Positions 22,501 through 33,300 of a stretch of DNA of 64,000 bases are shown in pieces. Under the pieces are notes generated by a model. That model was not told the origin of the DNA and ran no database searches. It was given only the letters and a program-made list of their open reading frames with translations. Position 1 is the first letter of the stretch, and each line of letters opens with the position of its first letter. This stretch comes from Spodoptera frugiperda (taxonomy: Eukaryota; Arthropoda; Insecta; Lepidoptera; Noctuidae), in the NCBI RefSeq assembly GCF_023101765.2, contig NC_064242.1:5692327-5756326 (forward strand), written 5' to 3'. Made by a program: the position numbers and the translations under genes.

Positions 22501-23889
22501 GGTTGTCGAGTAAACAACTTACGTAACAATAATTTTATTGTTATATCTCAGTGGTGTAACAAAAAAATGACAATTATTAACTTTATTTTGAGGAGTTATC
22601 CTCCGCGAAAATCCAGCATAAGTCAATACAATAATACGTCCTATAAAACAAAAACGTTCTAAAAGAAAACCACGAAAATTACAGTATACAATTCACATAG
22701 AAAAATTTGACTCCAAGTCTAAACCAAAAGCCAAAAAAAATGCTTGCATACACATTACAGATAAAAACTTTAAGCTGCAAAATCCTACAATAAAATGTGG
22801 TATTTAATGTAGCTAACACTTAGTTGTTCACGGACTGATTCTCACGACTCCGAATTAATATGCAGAGTGAATCTCGACATTTACTTACATAGATAGTGTG
22901 CAATGGCCACGCTCTTACTATCGGAATTGTTAGTACCTGAGGATATTGTGGAACTCTTTTTGTTCTTACCTTTCTGTTTTGTTAGTTTTTTTTTTCATTT
23001 ACTTGTTGGTACAGTAACATTGAATAGAAAGTTCTATTGAATGCTACAGATTTTGTTCTATCAAATCTAGGTACGGTAAAATATTATAAAAGTTAAAATA
23101 AATTAAGTTAAACATACCGTAATATAGAATCTATATTTCAGGCAGATCATTCAAATCCTGATAATTAGGGTTTAAAAACTTTTCGAATGACTGCAGATAA
23201 AAAATAAAAGCTATAAAAAACTAGTAGGTAACAAAAATGTACGTAAATGCTGAGATGGAGTCTGAGAGGCATTTCATAATGAATTTACTTACCTTAATCG
23301 TGCACACAAATACATGCACAGCCGTTAACCGTTGCAGCATAACTAAACGAAGGTACTAGAAGGTGTCATGCACGAAGGAGATTAGTATTTTAATAAATAT
23401 CTTTCTCAAGGCTTGTGAAACCCCCACATCAGTAGTTAAAAGGTTAAAGATCTTTTTATATCACTTTCAGGGATTGACGTCATTTTTAACCGATTATCAG
23501 AAGCACTTTCATGTACATATATTTAGACATTTTACAGAAAGATGATATTTATTTTTGGACACATAATTTGTGGCGTTCAATAATCAAAACCTTTTTATAT
23601 CCATTCAAATAACGATGAAACGATTTTAACTGTTTTTGTACTCTATTGAAATTTTAGAATCATCGGTCAAAGGCCTTTTCGTGTGGGTCGCGAGGTTTAT
23701 CCACGTCGTGAATATAATATTTTATATTTAAAATGCTATATTTAGACATTGTTTTATGTTGTGTTTCGTATTTATTATTTTAATATAAGGTCTTCAGGTT
23801 CCATTTTCAAAAAATATTTTGTGCCAGGCGTATAATAATGGTGAAAAATTGTTTTTGTATTGATTTTATGCAATTCTACGGTTCGGAGA
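19506..23889. other. AT-rich non-coding DNA, no feature seen
   Basis: Over 4 kb without a credible coding frame. A T14 run near 22403 could be the tail of an old minus-strand retroelement, but nothing recognisable lies beside it. Confidence 0.5.
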
Positions 23890-24082
23890 TTAAAGGTAAG
23901 CGTCCACAGGCCCGCGTCGTATGCATCGCACGGATTTTAGTTTGTCTTGTATAGAAACTCATACAACTACCTCCACTAATCCGCATCGTACAGACCGCAT
24001 CATCGGCAATGTCTACATGCGATGCGTACCGATGACCTCATACGGAATGCGTACGATACTGTTCTGTAGAAGCTTACCTTAA
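23890..24082. mobile_element. Short MITE flanked by TTAA
   Basis: TTAA at 23890-23893 and 24079-24082 enclose a non-coding 185-bp unit beginning aGGTAAGCGTCCACAG and ending with the inverse CTGTAGAAGCTTACC. Inside, 'gatgcgtac' / 'gtatgcatcgc' words recur in both polarities. TTAA flanks fit piggyBac-type mobilisation, but the ends are not typical piggyBac repeats, so the family is open. Confidence 0.55.
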
Positions 24083-25230
24083 AAGGCATGTCGCTCTTTT
24101 ATTCTCAGTTCATCATTAACTCTTCAATTTCATATTCTCTATTATGTCTTTGGCATGGGACCTCTTCATCAACAAAGGGACTATAAAGCAAAGTCTCAAA
24201 GCGACTCCTACATTCTCAGTCGCTGTTGATACATCATTATGTATTGATGCATTATCATGAGTCGAGATGTATTGTTCTACTAAGTGCAGGTCTCCTTAGG
24301 GACATTGTACTCACCTGGCGTCACAAGCGACACAAGTTCTGTAGCTTACTGCTCAATAAATATTTGATTTTGCTCTATATGGACTTGTTCGATCAATGAC
24401 CGTTTATTTGAAAGTACGGAGCTGAGATTGATATCAATACATGTACCTGCAGAATAGTAGGGGATTGCTATTTGGAACATCAAAGAACAAAATATATAAT
24501 TTTCGTTTTATTTACAGTGCATTTTTTTATAAAAGAGTGACAAAAAATATCGGTTCAGAATTTGTCAGTAATGTCCTCATTAATATAATATACAAATGAA
24601 AATTAAAAGGTTAATTATGAAACAGTTTTCGAAGAATGTCTTTCTCCTTTTGAAGTTATTCGTCATATCTTTTTAGTTAAATTTTCGTGGTATTCATGTA
24701 TAAGCTAAATTTATTAAACTTGTCTTGATATTGGTTTTAAAAATAAACAGAAGTAACTTATAATATTTAATAAAAACTTTTCAGTAAAAGCTGCACTTTT
24801 TCCGTAGCAATCGAAATAAAAATTCATACCCACTTAAATATTCCATGAAGGTACGCTTCGATTCTATAATTTCATCCAGCTATCTATTTAGGTCAAAATT
24901 TCCGTGTGGCCGGTCCACTGGTCCCTTGGCAACTTTCGCCTCAGTTAGGTATCTATTTACGAAGGGTGTTAATAGAACTCTTTCCCTAATTTTTCCAACT
25001 TTGGGTCAGAATGAGGTACTTTTTTACGAAGAATTACGTTGCTGTATAAATACAGGGTGTGGTGTTGGAAAAAAATAGTCTCGATGTGTGTTTCTATTTA
25101 TAAGTTACAGTAAAATAAGGGGACACTATTGACACTTTATGTCTCTCTTATGTAGAGGGCCATAGGTTTCTTTTTTCTTATGAAGTACTAACGGAGCTAA
25201 TGGACAGATGATCTTTGTTATAAGCCGGTT
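24083..25230. other. AT-rich non-coding DNA, no feature seen
   Basis: No supported gene. A 77-codon frame near 24845-25078 lacks features. Confidence 0.5.
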
Positions 25231-25455
25231 AACGAGCAGCCGGATCACTTGATGGTAAACAATTGCCGTCGCCTATGGTCACCTGAAACCCCACAGGCGT
25301 TACAAGTGGATTGCCGGCTTTTTGGGTTTTAGGAATTTGATTGGGGAGATTGGAAAGGAGGTAATTGGGCCTCGGGTAACCTCACTCATACAACGAAACA
25401 CAACGCAAGCGTTGTTTCACGTCGGTTTTCTGTGATCTCCTGATGTGTGTGCCAA
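25231..25455 (-). repeat. Dispersed lepidopteran repeat, reverse copy
   Basis: Reverse of the 2400-2722 family: plus-strand 'ggatcacttgatggtaaaca', 'caggcgttacaagtggattg', 'aggaggtaattgggcc' and 'aacgcaagcgttgtttcacg'. Confidence 0.6.
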
Positions 25456-25881
25456 AATGGTCCACTGAAGACCAGAACAGGATTGCCTCTGTAGGTGGTT
25501 ATATAACGAACATGTTAACTTTTTTCGACAGCACGAGCGTGTAACATTTTTCCTTAATTTACTTTTGCTTATTAAGTTGTAATATTCAGTACGTACGTAT
25601 TATATTAATTCTATGTATAGGATATTGAATGAGAATGTGACGGGATCGCAAAGCTATTAACTTGATACTTGGAAATTTGGATATAACACATTCCTACTCA
25701 ATATAGTTACCCAAATTAGTTTTGATTTAGTGCAACCAAAGCGGAATTGATATTAAACTATTCTTAGAATCAAAGTTACCATGAACGTTACTAAGTAATT
25801 CGGCAAATTTCTAAGAAGCTTCCACACCCGGGACAAAATTCTGAAATAATAGGTAGACGCTGATGTATAATATATTGAATA
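25456..25881. other. Non-coding DNA, no feature seen
   Basis: AT-rich, no coding frame of note. Confidence 0.5.
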
Positions 25882-26034
25882 CTAACTTCTGCCAGCGGCT
25901 TCGACGGCGTTCTCGGACGGATAAAAATTATCCTATGTGCTACTTCAAACCATAATCTACCCCTTTTATAAATTTCATCCTGATTTCTTCAGCTGTTTTA
26001 ACGTGATTGAGTAACAAACATACACACAAACACA
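25882..26034 (-). mobile_element. Short Helitron-like relic
   Basis: On the plus strand it starts 'ctaacttctgccagcggctt' (a decayed 3' end, 'gccgctggcagaagttag' on the minus strand) and runs to 'tgagtaacaaacatacacac'. It is related to 44053-44220, 49493-49669 and 51376-51569, of which 49493-49669 shows both Helitron ends. The 5' end is missing here. Confidence 0.5.
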
Positions 26035-26125
26035 TGGTTTTTAGTCAGTAAGAGTCTGACACTCCCTCTCGCCTCGCCCTAGGCGAGAGAAGTCATTGGA
26101 TGATTTTCCACCCTCAAAAATAAAC
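26035..26125 (+). repeat. Partial copy of the 'gagtctgacact' repeat
   Basis: Shows 'ttttagtcagtaagagtctg', 'ctccctctcgcctcgcccta' and 'gtcattggatgatttt'; only the right part of the family is present. Confidence 0.6.
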
Positions 26126-27379
26126 ACATTAACTTACAAACTTTCGCATATATAACATTAAGTAAGATTACAAAAATAATGTAGGTTTCCTTGCAAAAGT
26201 TTTCTTCATTGTATTGCCATCAAAAGTATAATGATGGGTGCTCTTTTTATACGTGCCAAATGTATATACAAATCCATTTGGAACAAAAAAAAACAAAAAA
26301 TGTATCAAAAAAATATATGCTTTCGTTATGTTTATTCATGACATATTTCTAAAAGAAATAAAGATATGAAATATGTGTCTCTGTTAATTATTTCTACATA
26401 TCTTCAATATTAAAATGAACACATTAGAAGCAATATTTGTTCGTGCAAAAGATTTTAATTGGGCTTCGTTTGCATATGGTATGGTAGATATTTTATAAGT
26501 AGGCGCATTTCGCTTCAGTAGAAATGTATGTGATTTTGTTCTTGTCCAATAAATTCATTCAAATAAATTAATTTTATTCTTGTCGTTTTGTTTCTCCTTC
26601 CATTTGTGACTTGTTTTAAATATTCATCTGTATAATTTAGAATCGATTGTTTTTTTCAAACAGGAATCGTTTTAATCTATTTGAAATAATTATATTTAAT
26701 AGTATCTAATATTTTTTAATAATGTAATGTATAATATTTGTAATTACAATATTACCGTAAATAACATACCTGTCCTTATTAATTTGAGGCTATAATAGCA
26801 ACGTAGTGACAACGAATTAGAAGTATTTTTACAAAGATACAGAGTATACGTTAAATCTAAATTTCTTACTTACATATATGTATAGTAAGACACGATAACA
26901 TAGCCTCCAGTATCATATAAAAAAAGAATGCTGTAAATAAAACCTCCAGCAAAGTCCTTTATAATACCATGACAGAGACAAAATATGGGCGATTTGAATA
27001 AAAAAATACCCAAATCTATTTGGTTTTTAATAAAATATGGGATCACTTAAATCATAACGCACATTAAGAATGCCTGGCAATAAGCCAGATCTTTTGAAGT
27101 GACTATAGGTCTACGGCATTGCGTGGGTTATCGCGACCAATCGCTGTATGACTTCTGAATAGTAAAGTCGTTTTATGTCTCGGTAATATTAGGGAACATT
27201 TTTTTATAACAGTATTTCATATAGGTATATTTAGGTGCTTATGACTTATGACTTGCCTAACATTCTAAAAGCCTATTACATATTTATATTTCGAGTATTC
27301 AGTAATATAACTTAGAAACGTTTATAAGTTTTTTTTTTTTTCGTAGTAGCATCGACTTGTATACCGTACACATTAACAA
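26126..27379. other. AT-rich non-coding DNA, no feature seen
   Basis: No supported coding sequence; T-run near 27330-27342. Confidence 0.5.
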
Positions 27380-27495
27380 ACCGTTTACCGTGGCTCCAGC
27401 TTGAAAAACAGGAGTAGGAACGGGGTGATTTTTAGTCAGTAAGAGTCTGACACTCTCTCTCGCCTCGACTTTTTACCTATCAAAAAACACATTAA
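27380..27495 (+). repeat. Partial copy of the 'gagtctgacact' repeat
   Basis: Shows 'accgtggctccagcttgaaa', 'aggagtaggaacggggtgat' and 'gtaagagtctgacactctct'. Confidence 0.6.
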
Positions 27496-28304
27496 TAGAA
27501 AAGACTTCAAATTTACAAACAAACGCAATATGACTAACTTGACATGCATGCATTAGACACTAGCAAACACCTTTGCTTGCAATATATTTGGCTTAAATAA
27601 GAAACTAAACATGGCACAAGACTAAGCACAACAAAATAATTAAGCGCATAACCAAAATACAGCGGAACATCACTCTCGACGCGTCCCGGTGAGAAATATC
27701 CGGGCAATATGTTCCTAGGTGTATCCGGAATAATCCGGGAACGGAGCGCTGCAATTTATCGGGATCCCTGCTCCCCCTTACGGCACGTGTCCGTACATTC
27801 AAGAGGGTTGCCAGATAGGCCCTATTAAGACGTGACCAGTGAAACAGTTTGGTGGAAACTTGTATGAGTATGTCATACACAGGAGCATGGTAAACTTCAA
27901 TGGTTTAAGTAGTGAAGTTACACAAAGCCTTGTTTTGTCTCTATTGACGCGTGTTTGTGACGTATCTTTGCAGATATTGACTTTAGATTGTTGCAGTAAT
28001 CAAATAGAGGATATTAAAATGAATCTGTGCCCTAACAAAATCTACAAAAACTACGAATTTACTACACATAACAGAAGACGAACAAAAGCATCGAAAATGA
28101 AAACGTTATTTGGATCTCTCTTTGAACTGAAACTTTCTCGAAAATATTTCTCAGAAACTGTAAAGGCAATTTGGCGTGTAGCCATTTTCGGATAGAAGCC
28201 AGTTTATATGACGTTCTTCCACATCGAATGCCATTCAGGTGGATTGGTATTTATACCATCAAACCACTTTGAGTATCTTTGTAAAGCTAATTGGTCAGTC
28301 GAAC
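27496..28304. other. Non-coding DNA; two weak open frames
   Basis: A 118-codon frame (27839-28195, plus) and a 91-codon frame (27605-27880, minus) overlap. Neither shows a domain, signal peptide or promoter, so neither is called a gene. Confidence 0.45.
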
Positions 28305-28440
28305 TAATAAATAAATTTTTGTTTGTTACTCCTTCTCGTCAAAACGGCTGAAGGAATCAAAATGAAATTTGGAACAGGGGGTGGACTATGGTCTGGAATA
28401 AATCATAGGCCACATTTCATCCAACGGCAACATTAGAGCA
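28305..28440 (+). repeat. Helitron-like relic (partial)
   Basis: Contains 'gtttgttactccttctcgtc', 'aaaacggctgaaggaatc' and 'aaatttggaacagg', the body of the small family seen in full at 49493-49669; both termini are missing. Confidence 0.5.
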
Positions 28441-29448
28441 TGGTATTACAATTCTCTGACAACGTTAAGTTTAGTTAAACACTGTTTTAGAACACAAAAG
28501 CCTTTCTCTAAGTAACTTATCAATGGTGCAATACTGTTACTGAAACACTGCGAGAAACTAAAATTTTTAGTATAATGACTTAAAATTACTGTTTTATAAG
28601 AAGTCAGTAAGAAAATATTTTTTTTACCTATACCAATCAACCGTAAACTCCAGTCACTCATAAATAAAATTCTAACTTGATGATTTTTTCATTTTCTCAA
28701 GCTTTGTAACTTTTCCACTCTCATTTTCCTGTTCAGGTTTTATTTTTACAAAACAGAAACAGTTCTCAATGTCTGTCTATTTACAAATATATTCTTCACA
28801 ATTATTTTTAGTAAAAAACTGGTTTCAAAGGTATCTTAACAGACACCAATGCAAAAAGTATACTGAAGTATATTCAAATTAAATCGAAATCTGTTCAGCA
28901 CTTTAGGTGTGACGTACCAAATCCATTTTTAGTACTTAGAAGAACGTGATATTAAAATCAAATAAAGATTATAATGGACTCTCTAGTTTGCTAACTCTGT
29001 AAGTACATGGAATTCCGTACGTGGTTTCGCGAGCTCATAGGTACATCGAAATTAAAAAATGTTGAGCTTTTATCGGAAATTACTGTTCTGATACATTGAT
29101 CGGCGAGCGATGTAACGCTCGAGTTGTTTGTACATTAAGCAAAATGTTTGAACGTGATTTTTATTTAGATTTCTTCTATTGAATGTTAGCAGTAGTATTT
29201 GAATTAATTTTGGTATTTATTTACTCGCACTGAGCCTAAAACGTTGATAGATTTCTTTAATACTTCTTGATATTTTGGGTTCTTACTTTTTTTTTAATTA
29301 GAATGAATGTCTATTTACGTAACTGTTCGAAGTATCTCAGCTAATTTCTAGGTACGACCAGGGTTTATAATGCTGTGTATTCAAATTAATTTAGTAAGAA
29401 TGTTTTAGTTTTGATTATTGCAAATAGGATGGTAAAAGAAACAATCTA
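28441..29448. other. Non-coding DNA, no feature seen
   Basis: AT-rich; ends with the A that flanks the Helitron 5' end at 29449. Confidence 0.5.
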
Positions 29449-29894
29449 TCTATACATATAATAAAATCGTAGAAAAGTGCTGTCTGTACATTGAAAATAA
29501 AAATAAAAAAAATAGCAGGGGTTATTGTTATGTCGATGTCGAACCCAAAAATGTAATTAACTTTTTTTTTGTCTGTTTGTCTGTTTGTCTGTTTGTCTGT
29601 TTGTCTGTTTGTCTGTTTGTCTGTTCGTCTGTGCGCGCTAATCTCAGAAACGGCTGATCCGAGTTGGATGCGGTTTTTACGAATATATTGTGGGATGCTT
29701 AAATTTACATTTAGTGTTTGTTTCATGTCAATCGGTTCATAAATAAAAAAGTTATGTCAAATTAAAGAATCACGTCGAACATTCTATGCTTATACCATTA
29801 ATCTCCGCAACTATTTGACGGATTTGGTTGAAATTTGGTATAGATATAGTTTAGAACCTTAGAAAGGACATAGATATATTTTTATTTCAAAAAT

Positions 29895-30266
29895 AAAAAC
29901 AAAATAAAAATAAAATAAAAAAATAAATAAAATTAAAATAAAAATAAAATAAAAATAAAATAAAATAAAATAAAATAAAATAAAATAAAATAAAATAAAA
30001 TAAAAATAAAATAAAAATAAAATAAAAATAAAATAAAAATAAAAATATAAATAAAATAAAAATAAAATAAAAATAAAAATAAAAATAAAGTAAAAATAAA
30101 ATAAAAATAAAATAAAAATAAAATAAAAATAAAATAAAAATAAAATAAAAATAAAATAAAATAAAATAAAATAAAATAAAAATAAAATAAAAATAAAATA
30201 AAAATAAAATAAAATAAAATAAAATAAAATAAAAATAAAATAAAATAAAAAAAAATAAAATAAAAT
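29895..30266. repeat. AAAAT/AAAAAT microsatellite, left of the LINE
   Basis: About 370 bp of near-pure TAAAA / TAAAAA units. Its last bases, taaaat, run directly into the R4-clade LINE. Confidence 0.95.
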
Positions 30267-30267
30267 G

Positions 30268-30367
30268 GCCGCTCACAAGTTCAACCCCACGTCCGAGCTG
30301 ACCATCTACGCTCACGTGAGTGGCGGACATTCGCAAACGAAATTACTTTTGCGGGTGACCAACGGGG
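30268..30367 (+). ncRNA. Candidate HDV-like self-cleaving ribozyme at LINE 5' end
   Basis: The HDV double-pseudoknot order can be drawn by hand. P1 is 30268-30274 GCCGCTC with 30318-30324 GAGTGGC (7 bp, one G-U). P2 is 30285-30288 CCCC with 30364-30367 GGGG. P3 is 30289-30292 ACGT with 30314-30317 ACGT, directly between P2 and P1 strands. L3 starts CC (30293-30294), able to form P1.1 with GG at 30325-30326. P4 is 30328-30337 with 30348-30357 (10 bp, two G-U). J4/2 is ACCAAC with a candidate catalytic C at 30359 or 30360. Cleavage would fall just before 30268, at the element boundary. Such ribozymes are known at the 5' ends of R2 and some other LINEs. P2 is short and L3 long; activity is not shown. 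Confidence 0.6.
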
Positions 30368-30387
30368 CTCTGGCAACCCAAACAAAA

Positions 30388-33300
30388 ATGGAGAGTCAAA
30401 AAAGGAATAAACGTTTAAGGCCGCTTCCCGGGGGCTATCGCCGGGACACGTCTGGTGCTGGTGACGGGCGTGTAGTAGGGCTAGCCAGCGACTCTCCGCT
30501 GAGCAGGCGGGCGGGAGTCGGGGTGGGAGTAGAAAGGGGCGCCCCAAATGTTACAGCCGACCATTCTGAGGATGATGCTTTGCGGAGCGGAGAAGTGTCT
30601 CCAGCTAGCTCTGCCGGTACATCCCACTCGACCACGTTAACATTAAATGAAGATACCCGCAGAAAGTGGTCAAACGCAGAACTTGAAGAACTGATATTTT
30701 GTTTCTATCGCGCAAGAGCGTTAGGATCCGGATACATCAAACGATTAGAAACGTTATTCAGAAGTAGAAACCCCAATAACCCCAAAGCATTCACATTTAC
30801 AGGGAACACATTATCAACACAGGCAAGGAGTATAATAGCTCGGAAAGCAATACCCACAGAAATACTTAATGCAATAAAAAGTAGAGCAGAAGAACCCACA
30901 CTACAACCAGAAGAAACTCACAGCACCCATAATTCACCCAGTATCACTCACTCTATACATACTTCACAGCACATGGAACACACTGATATTAACGTACAAC
31001 AACACCACACACAGACCAGAACCCCATCACCGGAGACAGCAGAGGCTCCTGACCCACAACCGAATAACATTGAGATAGTAAGCGATGACAGAAGAAGAAG
31101 ATGGAGTGATGAGGAAATGAAAGAACTTATGTATTGTTACTATAAAGCGCGTTCAGCAGGATCAGGATATATCAATAGATTGCAGCGTATATACATTGAG
31201 AGAAATCCGCACAACCCTAAAGTCAATAGATTTAATGGTTACTCACTATCTACACAAGCACGCACAATAATAAAAAACAATATGCTTTCACAAGAATTAC
31301 TCAACCGAATAAAGCAAACAGCAGAAGGAATAGTAGAGGTAGCTGAAAACACTGAATCAATTAATAACTCTAACTCAGACACACAACATGACACACAAGA
31401 CACTCACGCACATACATACACACCAGATGAAGTTCAAACTATAATCCAGGCCACACAAAACATATTAGACAGTGAAAATAGGGACCCAATAATATTAAGT
31501 TTTTTAAACACACTATCCGAGGTAAGAGAAATACCTATTGCAGAGAGAAAACTACTACCCAAAGCGAATTTTAACAAACAATTTTTTGAAAACTGCCACA
31601 AAATAAATAAATACTTACCGAACCTTTTAGAGATTAACACTACACTAAGAGAAATAAACGACATAATTTACGCAGCCGCTAAAACCCTAATAATCAACAA
31701 TAACCAGGCACCATATAAACCAAGTAACACAATAAAACCGAAAAGGGACCCAAACTGGAAAATACGAATTCAAAAAAAGATAAACAAGTTTAGGAAAGAG
31801 TTAGCTAGATTAATAGAAATTGAAAGAGGAGTTAGGTCGCGTAGAATGGACAGGAGTAGGGAGTACTTGTACAATAAATACAATATACATAGCGAAAACG
31901 ATCATAAAAATATAACAGAAATGTTAAAGCAGAAAATAAAAGCATTAGCAGGTAGAATTAAAAGGTATGAAGATGCAAATAGTAAGAGAGAACAAAACAA
32001 ACTATTTAGAGAAAATGAGCATAAACTATATAGTAGCTTAGGAAACCAAAAAGAAACGCAGGAAATTAAAATACCTAGTAAAGAAAACGTAGAGCAGTTT
32101 TGGAGATCCATCTTATCAAACCCTATTAAATATAACACAGATGCTAGTTGGATAAAAGAAATAGAAGAATCAATGTCAGAAGTGAATACAATAGAACCGG
32201 AAGAGATAACAATAGACGAAATTAAATTTGCAATTAAAAAACTACACAACTGGAAAACACCGGGAATAGATAAAATTCAAAACTATTATTTGAAATATTT
32301 AACAAGCACACATAAATATATTGCCAAATTGTTTACAAAAATAGTTCAGGGATCTGAAAGTCTAGAGGAATGGTTTACAACAGGTCAGGTAATACTTATT
32401 CCCAAAAACGCTGACACCGAAAACCCGAAAAACTGGAGACCAATTGCGTGTTTGCCCAGTATGTACAAATTATTAACTTCCGTTTTGGCTAACGTTTTAT
32501 ACAACCACTGCAGCAGCAACAACATAATGGCAGCAGAACAGCGGGGATGCAGACGTGGTGCCCGAGGCTGTAAGGACCATCTCATGGTCAATAAGGCCAT
32601 ATTGGAGGACGCACATACATCGCAGAAAAACTTGAGCATGGCGTGGATAGATTATCAAAAAGCCTTCGATAGTGTGTCCCACGAATGGCTTCTTAAAATC
32701 CTTGATATCTACAAGTGCCCACCCATGATCAAGCGTTTCTTAGAGATGACTATGCCATCTTGGAGAGTCATCATGACAGCCAAAGGCACCCACGAATCAC
32801 TCACTACTGAGCCGATTTCCATCAGACGCGGTATATTTCAGGGTGACTCTTTGTCACCCCTGCTGTTCTGCCTTGCCATCAATCCAGTTTCCCATATATT
32901 AAACAAGTACAAATTTAAAGGTTACAAGCTTAGAGACAGTTTTAACATTAACCATCTGCTATATATGGATGATCTAAAGATATATGCAAACAATAGAAGT
33001 AATTTAAAGATTTTGTTAGATAGCTTGGAAATATTTACAATAGACGTAGGTATGAAATTTGGACTAAATAAATGCAACGTACTACACTTAAATTTAGGAC
33101 ATCGGAGTAGCACTACTGGGGAGGGACACGTTCTGCTTAGCGGTGAGCAATTCAGTGAACTAGGACAGGGGAACACATACAAGTATTTAGGTGTAAGCGA
33201 ATCAGGAAAGATAGATCATAGTACCATCAGACAACAGGTTTCTAAAGAATATTTCAAAAGAGTTAAAAAACTACTGAACTCGCACTTGAATTCACGCAAT

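Noticed and set aside
27839..28195. 118-codon plus-strand open frame
   Set aside because: No domain, signal peptide or recognisable promoter, in AT-rich DNA where such frames arise by chance.
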